The notes: generated from the letters alone by a model not told the origin. Shown: positions 50,967 through 63,989, numbered from the stretch's first letter. The stretch is DNA of 64,000 nucleotides from Strigamia acuminata (GCA_949358305.1 OX442315.1:24020427-24084426), one strand, 5' to 3'. Numbers and translations: made by a program.

Positions 50967-51840
50967 ATGATATTTTTTGTACTGCTCGGATCTCTAGTCT
51001 TTGTGACCGGCGCGCAGGTGAGATTGTTTTCATTGCTTTTTTAAATGAATGGCACTTTTGCCGATCTTTTGGTGGTTAGAAAGTTTCATTCCTTTGCGTG
51101 GAATTTACTTTTCTTTTGTTACTTTTCTTTTTCAAAGGCCAACTCATCTTCTGCTGACGTCACAGATAAAGTTTTTTTTGATGTAGACATAGATGGTGAA
51201 GATGCTGGTCGAATAGTTATCGGTTTATTCGGTGAAATTGCACCAAAAACTGTGAAAAACTTTGTGACATTAGCAACTACTGGGCATGACGGCAATACTT
51301 ATAAAGGAACTGCTTTCCATAGGGTTATCAAGGATTTTATGATCCAAGGTTTTTATGCTCATATATGGAAATGAAAATCGACATTATGATAATTTTAATT
51401 GTCTTTTTTTTTATTGAGGCGGTGATTTGGCAGCTCGAGACGGCTCTGGCTCTATTAGCATTTATGGACCAAAGTTTGATGATGAAAATTTTAAAATTAA
51501 TCACTGGAAAGCTGGACTAATCAGCATGGCTAATGCTGGTAATTTATAAAAAAAAAATTAAATTAAAATTAATTTAATTTTTTAAAAAAATTGTTGCATT
51601 TTATTAGGAAAAAACACAAATGGCTGCCAGTTTTTTATCACTACCACAACAACTAGTTGGTTGAACGGACGACATACGGTATTTGGTTCAGTTATAGACG
51701 GAATGGACGTCGTCCGTAAAATCGAAGATCTTCAAGTCGATGGAGAAGATCATCCAAAGAAACCTGTTATTATTAGAGAATCCGGAAGTCTTCCCATGGA
51801 CCCTACCACACTGAAAGTTGATGTGGAATTGGAGGACTGA
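50967..51840 (+). CDS. PPIB: ER-type cyclophilin B, peptidyl-prolyl cis-trans isomerase
   Basis: Proline isomerase of the secretory pathway. Four exons (50967-51017, 51138-51348, 51419-51538, 51608-51840) give 204 residues. A hydrophobic signal peptide ([18 protein letters not shown]) directs it to the ER. Active-site features are present: [14 protein letters not shown] (Arg, Phe and Gln of the catalytic groove), [16 protein letters not shown], and [11 protein letters not shown] (Trp and His of the cyclosporin-binding site). There is no KDEL; the end is acidic (DVELED), unlike vertebrate PPIB. Poly(A) signal AATAAA at 51969-51974. Confidence 0.95.
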
Positions 51841-52120
51841 CCGACGAACTCAATCATTGTACTTCCAAATGTCTATTTTTAATCTAATACTCATTTTGAC
51901 TTTATATTCCTATTTTATAAGTGCAAGTTTTGTATGACAGTTTATATTTAATATGTTTTGTATTTGTAAATAAACATATTTCAAGGTTTTAAATAGGCAA
52001 TTTATTAATAAGTAGATAACAACTAGAAAACCTTTGTTTTCAAAAAATGAAAACGTGTAATTTCAGTGATGGCATTTAAATTTGACTCCCACTAGGAAGC
52101 AATTACTTCTTAAAATTAAT
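51841..52120. other. Tail-to-tail 3' ends of PPIB and PRELID3
   Basis: PPIB has AATAAA at 51969-51974 (+). PRELID3 has AATAAA at 52006-52001 (-). The two transcripts' 3' ends lie within about 40 bp of each other and probably overlap. Confidence 0.55.
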
Positions 52121-53352
52121 TTAAAGTTTTGGTATAGAACCCGACAGAGGAGATGCAAATCCTTCAACACTTTTAAAAGCGCGAGTTAAATCATCCATAG
52201 ATTTCTTAGTGTTGCTAGTCAGATCATCCATGCTCTTTTTTGCGCTAGACGTAAGTTCATCCATACTTTTAACCGCGGATGATGTCAATTCGTGCACTTC
52301 CGTATTTAACATGCTTATTACCCATTCCATTGCCAGTCTGCCCTAGTAAAACAAAACAAAACGATTATTACCGAGTTAAAAAACTAAGTGAAATTAAAAT
52401 TTCACTTACTTTATTAGCATTTGTAGAAATTGAATTAGTAACTTTCTCTTCTAAATAACTTTTTAAAGGAACTCCTTTGACGGTAACAACTGCTTCTTGC
52501 TTAAGAAGAGTGCTGAAAATAAAATTGATTTTATAGTAATAATAACTAATTATAATCAAGTAGAAAATGTAATATTACCAGTCGGTGTTGGTCGGATGAG
52601 GTGAATAAGTTAGTTTTTCATCCACGGACACATATTTACTCAGAGATACCTAAATAACATATAAATTCCATCAAAATTGTCTCTACTTTTCAAAAAGATT
52701 AACTTACATTTCGTGATTCCATCGTCATTATTCTATTATAAGGATCAACTTCTGACATTTCACTTACGTAACAGTTTTTGTCACCACCAGTCAACTAATC
52801 AACAAAAATAAACATTCATTATTCATTATGTATATGCAAATACCGGTAACATTTCTTACGTTATTCACCCAATTCGGAAGTCCCCACTTGGTGCAAATGA
52901 GTCGGTGCGTTGACAGAACTCCGTCGTTCACTTTCCTATCCACAACGTCAATTCCTATCACAGATGGGTTCATAGGATTTGGATATTTGCGCCAAGCTGC
53001 TTGAGTTACGGTTTCCCATGGATGACTGCCAAAAAAAACAAAACAGTCTTAAAATGCGGAATTTTCCATTTCCATTGATTCGAAATGAAGGGTAACCACG
53101 TGCCGTTGTTGCACCAGTTATCAAATTAGATTTGAAATTAAATGACTTCTGGTGAATCTCAGCTTGCTCACTGAACTAGAAATGATTACACAATAAACAA
53201 ACATCGTACGAGTTTATAAAAATCTGACCCATATTTTTATATTTTCATTTTTCTATTATTATTTTACTAACTTTTACGGCGCATTTCGAATGTTCGAATC
53301 TTTCGAAAACTGTAACTTACTTAAAAGTGTGTTCTGAAGTCCAGATCTTCAT
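52121..53352 (-). CDS. slmo: PRELI-domain lipid-transfer protein (slowmo/PRELID3)
   Basis: Mitochondrial intermembrane-space phospholipid carrier. The human PRELID3 family moves phosphatidylserine. Six minus-strand exons (53352-53321, 53025-52860, 52794-52708, 52649-52579, 52512-52410, 52342-52121) give 226 residues. The PRELI/MSF1 domain fills residues 1 to about 170: MKIWTSEHTF, HPWETVTQAAWRKYPNPMNP, THRLICTKWGLP, EAVVTVKGVPLKSYLEE and AMEWVI are near-identical to human PRELID3B. The C-terminal 55 residues are longer than in vertebrates and contain an 11-residue tandem repeat (D-E/D-L-T-S-x-x-K-K-S-M). The most distal start (ATG 53352) begins exactly at MKIW. Confidence 0.95.
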
Positions 53353-53438
53353 TTTTTACTAAATTTTCCGTGATCTGTTCTGTTGAAGCCGCCTACAATA
53401 TCGGTTCGTTAAAGGAAGAGGAACCTCTTCGATATGCG

Positions 53439-53470
53439 GTGACGTAATAAATACGTTGACAATGACGTCA
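53439..53470. promoter_or_regulatory. Paired CRE-like sites upstream of PRELID3
   Basis: GTGACGTAAT near 53439 and a perfect palindromic TGACGTCA at 53463-53470, about 90-120 bp upstream of the PRELID3 ATG. These match CREB/ATF sites. The pair is close enough to act together. Confidence 0.45.
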
Positions 53471-53597
53471 CACACAAGCCTGCGCCAACGCACGTGTTTG
53501 GCATCCAAGCCAGACACATGGACCTGGATTGGCGCCTGGAGATAAAATTAAACGGGATAGATGGAGGTGAGAAGTCAATATTTATCTGGACAATGCC

Positions 53598-53871
53598 ATG
53601 GAGCCAAAGATATATGCAGAAACTGTAAGTTTTCTTTTTGTTTTCGCCTGTTGACGCATTTTTATTTAACTTGACATGACGGGTTGTATGTTTTAACTTC
53701 CGGCGTTGGTAGCGCCATCTGTCTGCCATTAAACCATTTACCCAAAATTATCATACAGTATTACGATATGAAAGGTTGCAAAAACTTATTTATTTATTCA
53801 AACAACTGTTTACAAAAAAAGACAAAACTATTTACTACCATGCAAATAATAAATCCAGTGAACTATGCTAA
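53598..53871 (+). CDS. Candidate small two-exon gene antisense to the HYDIN end
   Basis: GCCATGG context at 53598 and nine codons up to the donor ACT|GTAAGT (53624/53625). A phase-0 acceptor TTGGTAG (53712) leads into 52 open codons and TAA 53869-53871, about 61 residues in all. The product is basic (RHLSAIKPFTQNYH, YERLQKLIYLFKQL). The second exon covers the HYDIN poly(A) signal and last codons on the other strand. I recognise no family. It could be a coincidence in AT-rich DNA or the start of a longer gene. Confidence 0.25.
53789..53798 (-). promoter_or_regulatory. Poly(A) signal(s) of HYDIN
   Basis: Two overlapping AATAAA motifs on the minus strand, 30-39 nt past the HYDIN stop (TAG 53830-53828). 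Confidence 0.6.
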
Positions 53872-56800
53872 CACCGGCATCCTCTCGAATAGCATTGAAC
53901 ATAACTTTTCCATTTGCCGTTTCCAACACAGAATATGGAAAAGGATCATAAGTCACAATTACTTTCAGTTCCTGAATGTAAACAATCTTTTTTTTTGTCC
54001 CAAACAAAAGAATCAAAATCAACCTTACCTTTCTTGACTTTAAAACTTCAGGATAAGGCGCTATAATAAACTGAGGATTATCCACAGTACATTCAAGAAC
54101 GACATTAAAAGTGAAGGGATTTCGAATAGTAATAATAGTTGGTACCCCTACTTTCACCGGAAGAGGGCCCTATAATGTGTATACGATATTTACTCCCGTT
54201 TTGAAAAACTGCAAATTGAATTATGAAACCTGAGCTTTTGGTGGCAAACCAGTTCCTTGCACGGGAATAAAAAAATCGCCCGTTGTGGGCGACGTAAGGG
54301 TTATAGTAGCACGGCTTTCCCCGAGCGAGGAAGGATCAAATGAGAGATCAAAAACTATTTCGGCAGCTCCTGGTTGAATCGTTAAAGAAGCCTTTTCCAC
54401 TTGAAAATCAACATCGTCAATCTGAAAACATTACAATTACATTAAAAATAAAAAATAAAATAAAAATTCAGTATAACCTTGATTGTCATTTCAATTTTCT
54501 GATCCGGAAATGGATTTGGAATGCGAACAGTTGTTGTGCAACTCATGCCAATAAAAGTAGATAAAATAACTGTTTTCTCAGGAGCCACATGAGTACATTT
54601 TGTCACTACTTCGTATTCGAAAGAGCCCAAATCGGGTGAAATGAGCTCGATCCAACCGTATTCTTCGCCTAAATGTAACGGTGTGAATTCCACCGTAACG
54701 CGGTTCTATATAATTGTCAGTAGTAAAATAATTGTAAAATAATGATGTTGAAGCATATAACTGTGACCGGAAAACCTATATTTAAATAATACTATAACCC
54801 CTGACACCCCGCTGAAATAGCGTTTTCCCGTCACAAACAATTAGTTTGCCCACTTCAGATTCCGCCTCAACCGTTAACGAAGCAGGCACTTGTAATTCAG
54901 CCAATTCACACGTCACAGAGAAGGTTGTTGCTTCTTTAAGGGGGTTTTTCAACACTATATTGCGTCGGAAAGTAGTACGTAAAGTAGTGATGAGTTGCAG
55001 TGAGTCTTCTGGCCCAGCTTTGTAGGTTTTATACAATAACTCGTAAAATTCGTATTCTCCAGTCTCTTCGCTATAAAATGTCACCTGCAACAATCGTTAA
55101 CCAAGACAACATAAAGCCTAGCACGATATTTTAGTCAAATATACCTTGACGGACACAACAACTTCTTTGTAGGCTAAAAATCGCAATTTATAATCTTTCT
55201 TCTTGTTGCCCAATACATCAATAAAACTTGTCCCGTTCACAAATGTGCTGGAATCTAATTTACTTTCTGTTTCTATGCGCACTTTAAATCTATAATAATA
55301 AGAATGGTGTTATTTAGAGTGTGTTTTGCAATCGGTATTGTCTTAAAATTAAATTTAAGAGCAACCTATGTGCAGTAGGAAACCAATTTTCCAATGTTAA
55401 CAATTCAACAAATTCAGTTCTACATTGAATGTCGCGAGTTACAACCGCTGTAACAGTCGGTGGAAGCGAATGACCAATCAAATTAAATGCCAAATGAGAC
55501 CCATTGGGTAGGAGTATAAAGACACTTCCCTAGATGTAAATTATAAATTATTCATCAATTGGCATTTGTGCAATTATTTACTTGATGCATTTGTTCGCGA
55601 GTCATAGTCAATGGGCAATAAACAATATCAAAAGCCTTATTCTCGTTAGCACCAATGATAAGCACGGGTGCCATGTGCCAAAATTCACCATTTATTTTAG
55701 GGTGCACTTTCCAAACTACGCTGGTACTGTTTTTTATGGTTATTTCTTGACGATCACTTTTTCGTACGGGTGTAGAAAACGTTATTATTTTAGCATTAGC
55801 TGGAATTTCAATGCACGATCCCATCACATTGATTGAAAGTACGTGACCTTGCTCCAAATAGCACTTTAAACCCTAAAAAAAAATATATATAGTCTATTTT
55901 TAAAATGTTGTTAATTTAATTTCGAATTTCCCACCTCACGCTTAATTTCGTGGCTCGTTTTTGTTGGATGAAAAGACAGAGTGAATGAGAGTTGCGAGTC
56001 CGGTGTGATGTAACCACTAGTGGGACTTACTGAAAAATCAGGAAAAAATTTCAGCTCATCCCAGTGAAACCTAGAAAAGAAAATATATATTAATCGATTA
56101 ATTTATAAATTTGAAAAGGAATTAGAGTTTTACTTGGTGCCGTAGTCTCCCGTGTTATTCATGAGTAATTTACGTTCTACTGTTGTATTTTCAACAACAG
56201 CACCGAATAGTATGACGGTATCAAGTAACGTAACCTCAAGTGCTTTGCAGCTGCCTGTTACTACACTGATTGGAAGTCGAGTATTTCCTGACACGAACGT
56301 CAATCCCACTTTAAAATTTGGCACACGACGTTTAGGTGCAAACACGACGTCAACGCTGCATTGTCCACGCATTGCTTCCAGAACGAGGGCACATTTGCCG
56401 CTCAGGGTAAGAGAATCGCGCACTTCCGCGCACGCGGAATCCAAACTCAAATGAAATGACGGCCGATTGATGATTGCTTTACTCGAATTGACAACCACTA
56501 TCGTCTTTCTCTTCATGTCTCCAATCCTGAGCGCTCCGAATTTAATCATTTTATCATGGAAATTTGCAACGGCAACCTTTAAATTGATTCATAAACTGAG
56601 TTTAAATTTTAAATCGTCCAACCACATACTGCACTTCACCTTCATTTCAATTCCTTCTCCAATCATCCTCACCACCTTTGTAATGTGACTATTGATAAGA
56701 AACGAGACTTTTTCCTCGTACGGTTTCACCATTTTCGGCGTAAATACAAAAACTATATTTTTCGATTCCTGTGGTGCTACAACGCAAGTTTCAAAATGTA

Positions 56801-59800
56801 CATTCAACGTGTTCGACTGAGTGTACAAACACTGGACACTATTTGAAACAAAAAGCGAAACAATTCAACAACAAATAAAGAGAATAAAACCAAGTGTCAC
56901 CTTAGAGATTTGCGATGCGTGTTTGTCAAGTAGATAACTTTTTCTTGGCTGCTGATATTGCTAAAACAACAGCCAAAATCCACCAAGGAACTACTGAACG
57001 TCACACCGGGTAATTCACCTTCGCCGCTAATGCTTAACGTGTAAGACGGTCCTCCCAAAATCTGTCAAAACGCGTTGTTAGCATACGGTAGAGCTCAATA
57101 CTGAAATACCGGTATACTTTTAACCGAAAATCGACCCTTTCCACTCTACATTGGACGTTCGGTTTGACGAATGCCATGCAAGTTTCCGACTCGTTTGTTT
57201 TTACGTAGCCAGCGTCTGGAGATATCGACGCAATCATGTCGCTCGATCGATTGTGTTTGATCTTGATCGACCACTTGTACTCGAATCCTACATCTCCACT
57301 ATTCACTATCACAACAGTCGTCGACAACATTTCTCCTATGTTTACCTGAAGAAAAATAGCGTTTTTACTTGTGCTGTAATGCTGTTGTCGGATGGGATAG
57401 CGTTAACCTTGCCCAGGTCTACTTTGCTCTGTTTGTTTGGCTGCATCTCCACACGGTCAGTGCCTGATGTGCAATATACGAGCAGCTTCATCTCGTATAC
57501 CGTCACTTTAACGTTGACTTTAATAGGAGTGCTTCGTTTAGGCAGAATGCAGAACAAGGTGAAATTAAAATTCCCTGCTGCTATTGCTTTAAAGTTTACT
57601 CGGATGTGATTTCTAATTATTTAAAAGACACATTAGTTTGAAATACAAAGTAGGTTTCTCTTTGAGGCATTAAACTATGAACCTGGAGTTTGGAGGAATG
57701 GCGCCTGTCATGGGATATATTTGCAGATGCATTTGGCGGCCGGAAGTGAAACATGATTCCGGATCAAATGCAAAATCCATGCGACAATCATCATGATTTA
57801 GTAAATCAAAACTTGTTTCGTTGCTTTGCCCTGGCGAGAGAAAATTTACTTTTATTCGGACCCCGATTGCGAAAAGGTTTGTTAACCTTTCAGTAAAGGT
57901 CCAATATTCATCGCCGAACAACTTGCAAATATTTCCGGTTCTTTGACTATGCCGGCGATGAGAAAGGGCACTACCAAATTAACATTTGGTAAAATAAATC
58001 TCCAAAACGACTCGGTGACGCCAATGTTCCGCGATCGAAGTTTAAACGAAATCTGTGTTGACATTCCAGCATGAAGATTTCCAGTCGGTGTCAAACAAGT
58101 GAAATCTTCCGTTTGTGATTCTATCTTTTGCCATATAAATACGTTGTCAGTATTCGTGGGATTTGCGATCATAAATGACCTAAATAAAATGATTAAACAA
58201 TATTAAGTGACGAATCAAACCAATCGTTTCAAATCAATCCGTTCATCTCACTTAACAACTTCCATTCCGAGTCCAGATACATTAATTTCGATTACTTTAA
58301 TCGAACTATTCAACATAATTCCGGGGGGAATACGAAGCTGTCTGTCTCGTCTATTTCCAGTTATATAGTCCGAATGTTCCAATTTAAAATGACAAAAAGG
58401 AAGTAAACTGCGTGCTATAACCTTTATTCGGGCTTCTTTGTAATTTGGCAACAAATTGCTTATTCTGCGATTTAAAAAAAAAGGGGGAAGAGAGTTCATC
58501 TAGAACTTTAAACTCTGTTTGAACTTACATGGCAAAAATTGTTCCTTCGAAATTCTCAACGACAAGTGGGGAAAACTTGACTTGAAATATTTGTTGAGCG
58601 CCTGGTTTGATCGAAATGTCGTCGGGGGTTATCGAGATGGGAGACCCGACAACACTGAGGAAATCGTCCGACGTTGAACGCGAGGTTAGCATTTCTAGAA
58701 AAAATTACAACTCTATAAGTTGTTCATTCACTATCATTTTTATACCTAATGCAGATTTTTTGTCGATTTTAACTTTGACGTTCCATTTTCCTTCTAATAA
58801 AATTGTACCGGTATTTTCCATACAGACACTTGAAATAATAATATCAAATAAATAATTCGCTAATTAATTGTGGGTTGTAGTTTACTCGATTGTTCTTTTA
58901 TCGTATACGTAAGTGTTTTCGAAATTAATTGTCCTAGTGTCTAGTGAGAACGTGCAATAAGCCGTTTGAACGTGTATCAATAAATCCAATGTTTGTTCGC
59001 TGTTTGGAACCAATTCATATTCCGGTTCGGGTTCTGTTTCAATTCTCTTTCTTTCAATGAATTCTTTAGATTTTTCACTTAAAAAAAAAATTAATAATGA
59101 GTTTATTTTTCTTTATTTGCTATTCATGATACCTGATTCCAGATTCTTGTGACGTACGGTCTGTATCTTCGTCAAGTAGCACTTTCACCCATTTAACTAC
59201 TTTCTTCCTATCATCCCAAAAATCCATCTGCACAAAACAAAAATGTATAATAGCGTATTTTTTTAAAATTGCAATTGGAAGAATTCGTTTACTTCAGTTT
59301 TAGGGTCGAGCAATTGTATTTTACACACTTTACACTCAATTTTTGTTTGGGTGAGAGATATGGGCGCTTCGCAGTGAAAAGTGACCGTTATATCTTTCCG
59401 ACTCGATTCTTTCACATGCGCAATCTAAAGAAATGAAGAGCTCAAAGTCGCACATCCAGTATTGCGATCATAGGTGACTATATATTTGTACCTGAGGAGA
59501 GAAATTTAAGAGTTCACTCTGCGCCCATTCAAATCGTGCCACCGATGAGCTTTTATTAATCATTGTGACTGTTTTTTTGTATGTTTGATTAATATGACAT
59601 TGACCCAAATCCAGAAAATTAAATCTTTTCGGTTGTTTCCAGCAGTTCGAATCCTTGATTTAAGAAACAAAAATTGTTACACATTTTTTATAGTTAACTT
59701 AAAAGTTTACTTGAGGTTCGTCAGAACTGTATTCATTTTGCACTTTTATCAGCAATTCTGCATCACAGCCTTCCCCGATTAATGTCAATACGGGTTTATC

Positions 59801-62800
59801 AAAATAATTTCCCCAAACATCAAAACGAACGCTTGCACTATACATTTTATTTGAAACGGGAGAGAAATAAGCTATAAATTCTGCCGTTTCACCCGCTAGT
59901 AATGAGAATGTTGTTCCTTTTTCTGGTAATGTCATCTCTGGCCATGTAAAAAAAAAAAAACTTTTTTTTTACTACATATTTCGAGTGGAATTTTTAATTC
60001 TTGATTTTCGCGTATACCGGCATCCATGATACTTGATACAGAGGGATCAAACTCTTTTTCTGGTGTCAACTCCTCAGCTACGGAAATTTTCAACTCGGAA
60101 GACAAAGGCGCTACCCAAAAACTACCATTAGGATCAAATAATTCCATAGTAATCTAAAAAGTAAAAATAAAGTAAAATGAATCCGTTTAATGTGTACATT
60201 TTTTACGTGTTCAATTTACCATGCTGGGAACTGCACTTATATTTTTAAGCTGAAATTTTAATTCTTGAACTTCACCCACGAGTAGTTGTAAAAATGTTAA
60301 ACAATACGAGTCATTCTGGCAAACTGGCTTAGTAATAGCAACCAATGGCAAAACCCCTTCACCACACACACTAAATGCGATGTTACTGTCATCTGCGTCT
60401 GACCATTCATGGGATAAAGTCACTTGTAGAAGAGATTCGTATTTCTAATTTGCAATACGAAAATTTGCATTAATCAAAGGTCACATCAAGTTTTGTATAT
60501 TGGAAATTGAAAAACCTACTTGTAACTGTTTCGGGTGAAACTTTACGGTAAGAAATATGTGATCAAAGGGCAAAATGGTTGATTGATGAGGTTGAACTGA
60601 AAAACTGGTCGGAACAATATTCTCGAGTCTTTTGGATGGCGTCAGAGTTGCAATTATATCGGATGGAACCTGTGCAGATAGAAACCGACTGTACAATACT
60701 GCCAATAGTATATTCAATATAATATATAAATTTACTTTTCCATCGTTATAAACTTTGAAATGGGCTTCGATTGACGTGTCGAGCATTGTATCCCTGAAGG
60801 TGAATAACGAATTCGCTTGACAATAAACGCCAACTACATCACTCTTTAAAAGTGAAACACAAGATGAATGCAAAAATTATACAAAACTTAAAACTAAATC
60901 GTTTGCCTTGAGTAAATCTTTGGCTTCGGATTCGTTGTCACAAATAGGGTGTTCTTCAAAGATAATAGACAAGTTTTTTGATTCGAACGTTGGAACGCAA
61001 ACCTGTGCGATGATCGGGTACGAAGCATCGTGATACGAGTCAGTGTGTCCGATGTTTATTAAAATCTCCTGTTTACATAAGGAATTTTTATTATTATTAT
61101 CATATTACAGTATTTTGAATTCACTGCACTGCACTATACTCACGGTAGTAAATTTCCCGGCTTCTTCCGTCGAAAATCCAACATTAATTGCTATTTCTTG
61201 ACCTACAGGTACAGTTCCGTTGTACGGAGTAACAGTAAATTTATCCACATTGAGTATTAATTCTCTGTTTATTAAAAAAATAATCTTTTTTTAAAAAATC
61301 AATTACTGGATCTAAAATAGTACTCTAAACTTACCCATCAGGTGTTTTCGTTAACTTCTGACTTTTTTCCCTTAAAGTGATATTTGTAGTGTTAAATGGA
61401 TCTATTTTTAATTTTTATTTTTTGATGATCTTACCCTTTTAACATTCGATCGATCGATTGATCTCTGAAAAGATCAAATGTGAAATTGAATGGGCCAGTA
61501 TTTCCGATGTAAAACGTTCGAGTAACCATGCTTCTAACGACTACGGATCCAAAATTAAGACCATTCTCGGGTCTCAATTTAAATCTAGTGAAGAAAAAGG
61601 TTCGAAGTTAACATCTAATTGAACAGTTTTTTTTGTGAAATTTCATACCGGGAATATAGAGCTTTCAGATTAACTTTGATTGGTATTTCAGCTACAGTGC
61701 CACTTCCCCCGACCATATTTGGTTCGATGAGTTTGCACATAGCGAGTGGAATTTCGGCAATCGACAACTCTTTTTTACATTTGCTTGTAAACTATTGACA
61801 AATTTATCATCTTTAATTCTATCTTAAATTTTATTTTATTAAATCATTCAACATACGGTAGTTAAATGGCAATTATAATGAAGTCGACATTAATTACGTA
61901 AGTTTAATGCATAGCAGATGGCATATGAAGTAAACAAATGAGTCAGTCACCTGAATAGTCGTAACATTCTTGTCAGAAGCTGCAAGCTTTCCTTCTAACG
62001 GAGTAATATTTAAAATCTTGTGATATTCGACATCAACTGACGAGGACAGAAAAACAAATCTAAAAAAATACGATTTTAATATGCATATGGAAACAAAATA
62101 ATTTCTAATTATTCTTACTTGTATAAAATGTCATATTTTCCCTTGTTTTTTAAAGAAATATTCAACTTGGATTCTTCTCTCACACGCACGTACCCAAAAT
62201 CGAGGACATTTTCTTGACAGCCTGAAAATTATTTCCCTCATCACTACACAAACGCAATGTTCAATTAGTTTACCTCTTGGGAATACCAAGTCCACCGCTA
62301 CATCGTAAGCTTCTCCCGATAGGAACAACGATTCGGTTTGCATCAGACCTACACTGTTATTAACGTCGTACATCTGCAATTAAACGAAACGGGTCATTTT
62401 GTTCATTTGTTGTTAGAGTGGTTTGGTTACCTCGATGTGAACGGAGTTTTGACTCGTAGTAGGAGTGGATGACTGGAAACCGATTTTAATATCCGAAGTG
62501 GTGTCGGAGAGGAGTATACCGTTGGCAACTGGAAATATAAATTCATCTCCACAATTCAATGGATTCAATTTCCAAAATACGGGCAACATGGATTTATTGA
62601 TAAGTTTAATTGATTGGAATTCTCTTCTGTGCAACAAAACTCGATTAAATTGAATTTCCGTGGGCTCTAATTCAATGATAGGGTTAGCGCCTATACACGA
62701 AACCTGTACGCGAAAATTAATAAATTTAAATTTGAAAATCTGAAAATTAAAGGTACTAACTTGAACCCGATGTAAATCTGGATTGTCTTTAATCGAGAAA

Positions 62801-63989
62801 ACAACTTCGGCTTCAAACTCTCCTTCTTCCATTGGTAGAGCAATGACTCGTAGCTTCTCTTGACTGCCATGCGCGACGACCAAGTTAGTTGGTTCCAATT
62901 GAAAAACGGATGGTTTTGTTAAAGAAAACGTGATATCGACCGTCATTCCAGATGAATTAACTATGTTCCACACACTTGTGTTTTGATTTCGAAGAGAATC
63001 ATTAGGCATGCCTGGTTTGCCTAAAAGTAGTGGGCCATATTCGAAAATCTTGGTATCCAAAATGTAAACTTTGTCTGAAATTTCGTTTTCACGTTTCGTC
63101 TTTTTGACGCTGTCGAAGAGAGTGGACGGCTCTCGGTGAATGTCGGGAAGTCGACAAGTTCCACGGCAGAACACTTGGTATCGACGACGGCTACCGAGCA
63201 ATTCGAGATGCAGGATTCGATCAAACTGACCCATGTCGGCAGATTTAAATCGAATTCGAAGCGACATTTGTGCCCGTGGAGGAATTATCCAGCGAGTCGT
63301 AGAATACTTGGCAGTTTGTCTGTGTAAAAAAGTGGTCGACCTCATTCTCTCGCCGAAAAGGCTTCTGCCGGTATTTTCATCGTCATCAGAATCCCCCGAG
63401 TCTATTTTGTCAGTGACGAGTGCATGTCCTACATAGTCAAATCTAATCGATGGAATGGGCATCCTCGTTTGAAAAGGGAAAATGAGCACCGAAAGCAAAT
63501 AAGGTGGCGGACAGAACACATTGTTTCTCAAATTCTGGATTTCCTCCTGAATATCGTCCATCGTTGGCAATGTAGTTAGTATAGCATTTACTATAATGTT
63601 AGGATCTGTTATAGTTGAAATGTTTGCAATTAAATGGGGAAATCCAGTAGCGACTTTAGGTTCTTCTGTTGTAATTGAAAACGTTTGAGATGGCGTCATT
63701 TCGATGGATTCCGGTGCTTTCGTTTCCGAAAATTCGGATTCCGAAATTTCCTACAATTCGGAGAGAGAGAGAAAAAAAATTAATTTAAATCTTAAAATAA
63801 AATTTGAATGTCGTAGTTACCAATTGCTCTTTGGATGCTGGTACCTGCGCGTAGGGCTTGAAATTGACCAAAGCGCCTATTAGACCTTGGAAATCATTTT
63901 CATATTCCGTAAACTTGTCGTTTAATACTTGATCATCGACGGAAGCTTCAGAGATTTCATCAAGTGTTTCTATAGTTATATCCATTTTT
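53828..63989 (-). CDS. HYDIN: HYDIN, C-terminal half (5' part outside window)
   Basis: Giant central-pair (C2b projection) axonemal protein with many MSP/ASH-type Ig-like repeats, needed for ciliary and flagellar beating. About 40 minus-strand exons give roughly 2580 residues, half of the human length. Among the firmer exons: 63749-62761, 62703-62431, 62373-62274, 62221-62119, 62059-61951, 61791-61649, 58179-57887, 56576-56134, 55872-55582, 54169-54029 and the last, 53971-53828. Family-diagnostic text includes YGPLLLGKPG, QFNRVLLHRREFQSI and SGEAYDVAVDLVFPRG, all colinear with human HYDIN. It probably continues beyond 64000 through an acceptor near 63990. The in-frame ATG at 63985 follows a stop codon and could be a start only if the gene is split. 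Two joins (near 54705-54810 and 59940-59980) do not close cleanly. One intron (60908 leftwards) seems to use a GC donor. Confidence 0.85.

Noticed and set aside
51150-51160. TGACGTCA within PPIB exon 2 as a regulatory CRE
   Set aside because: It falls in the codons for Ala-Asp-Val-Thr of the mature protein start and needs no regulatory explanation.
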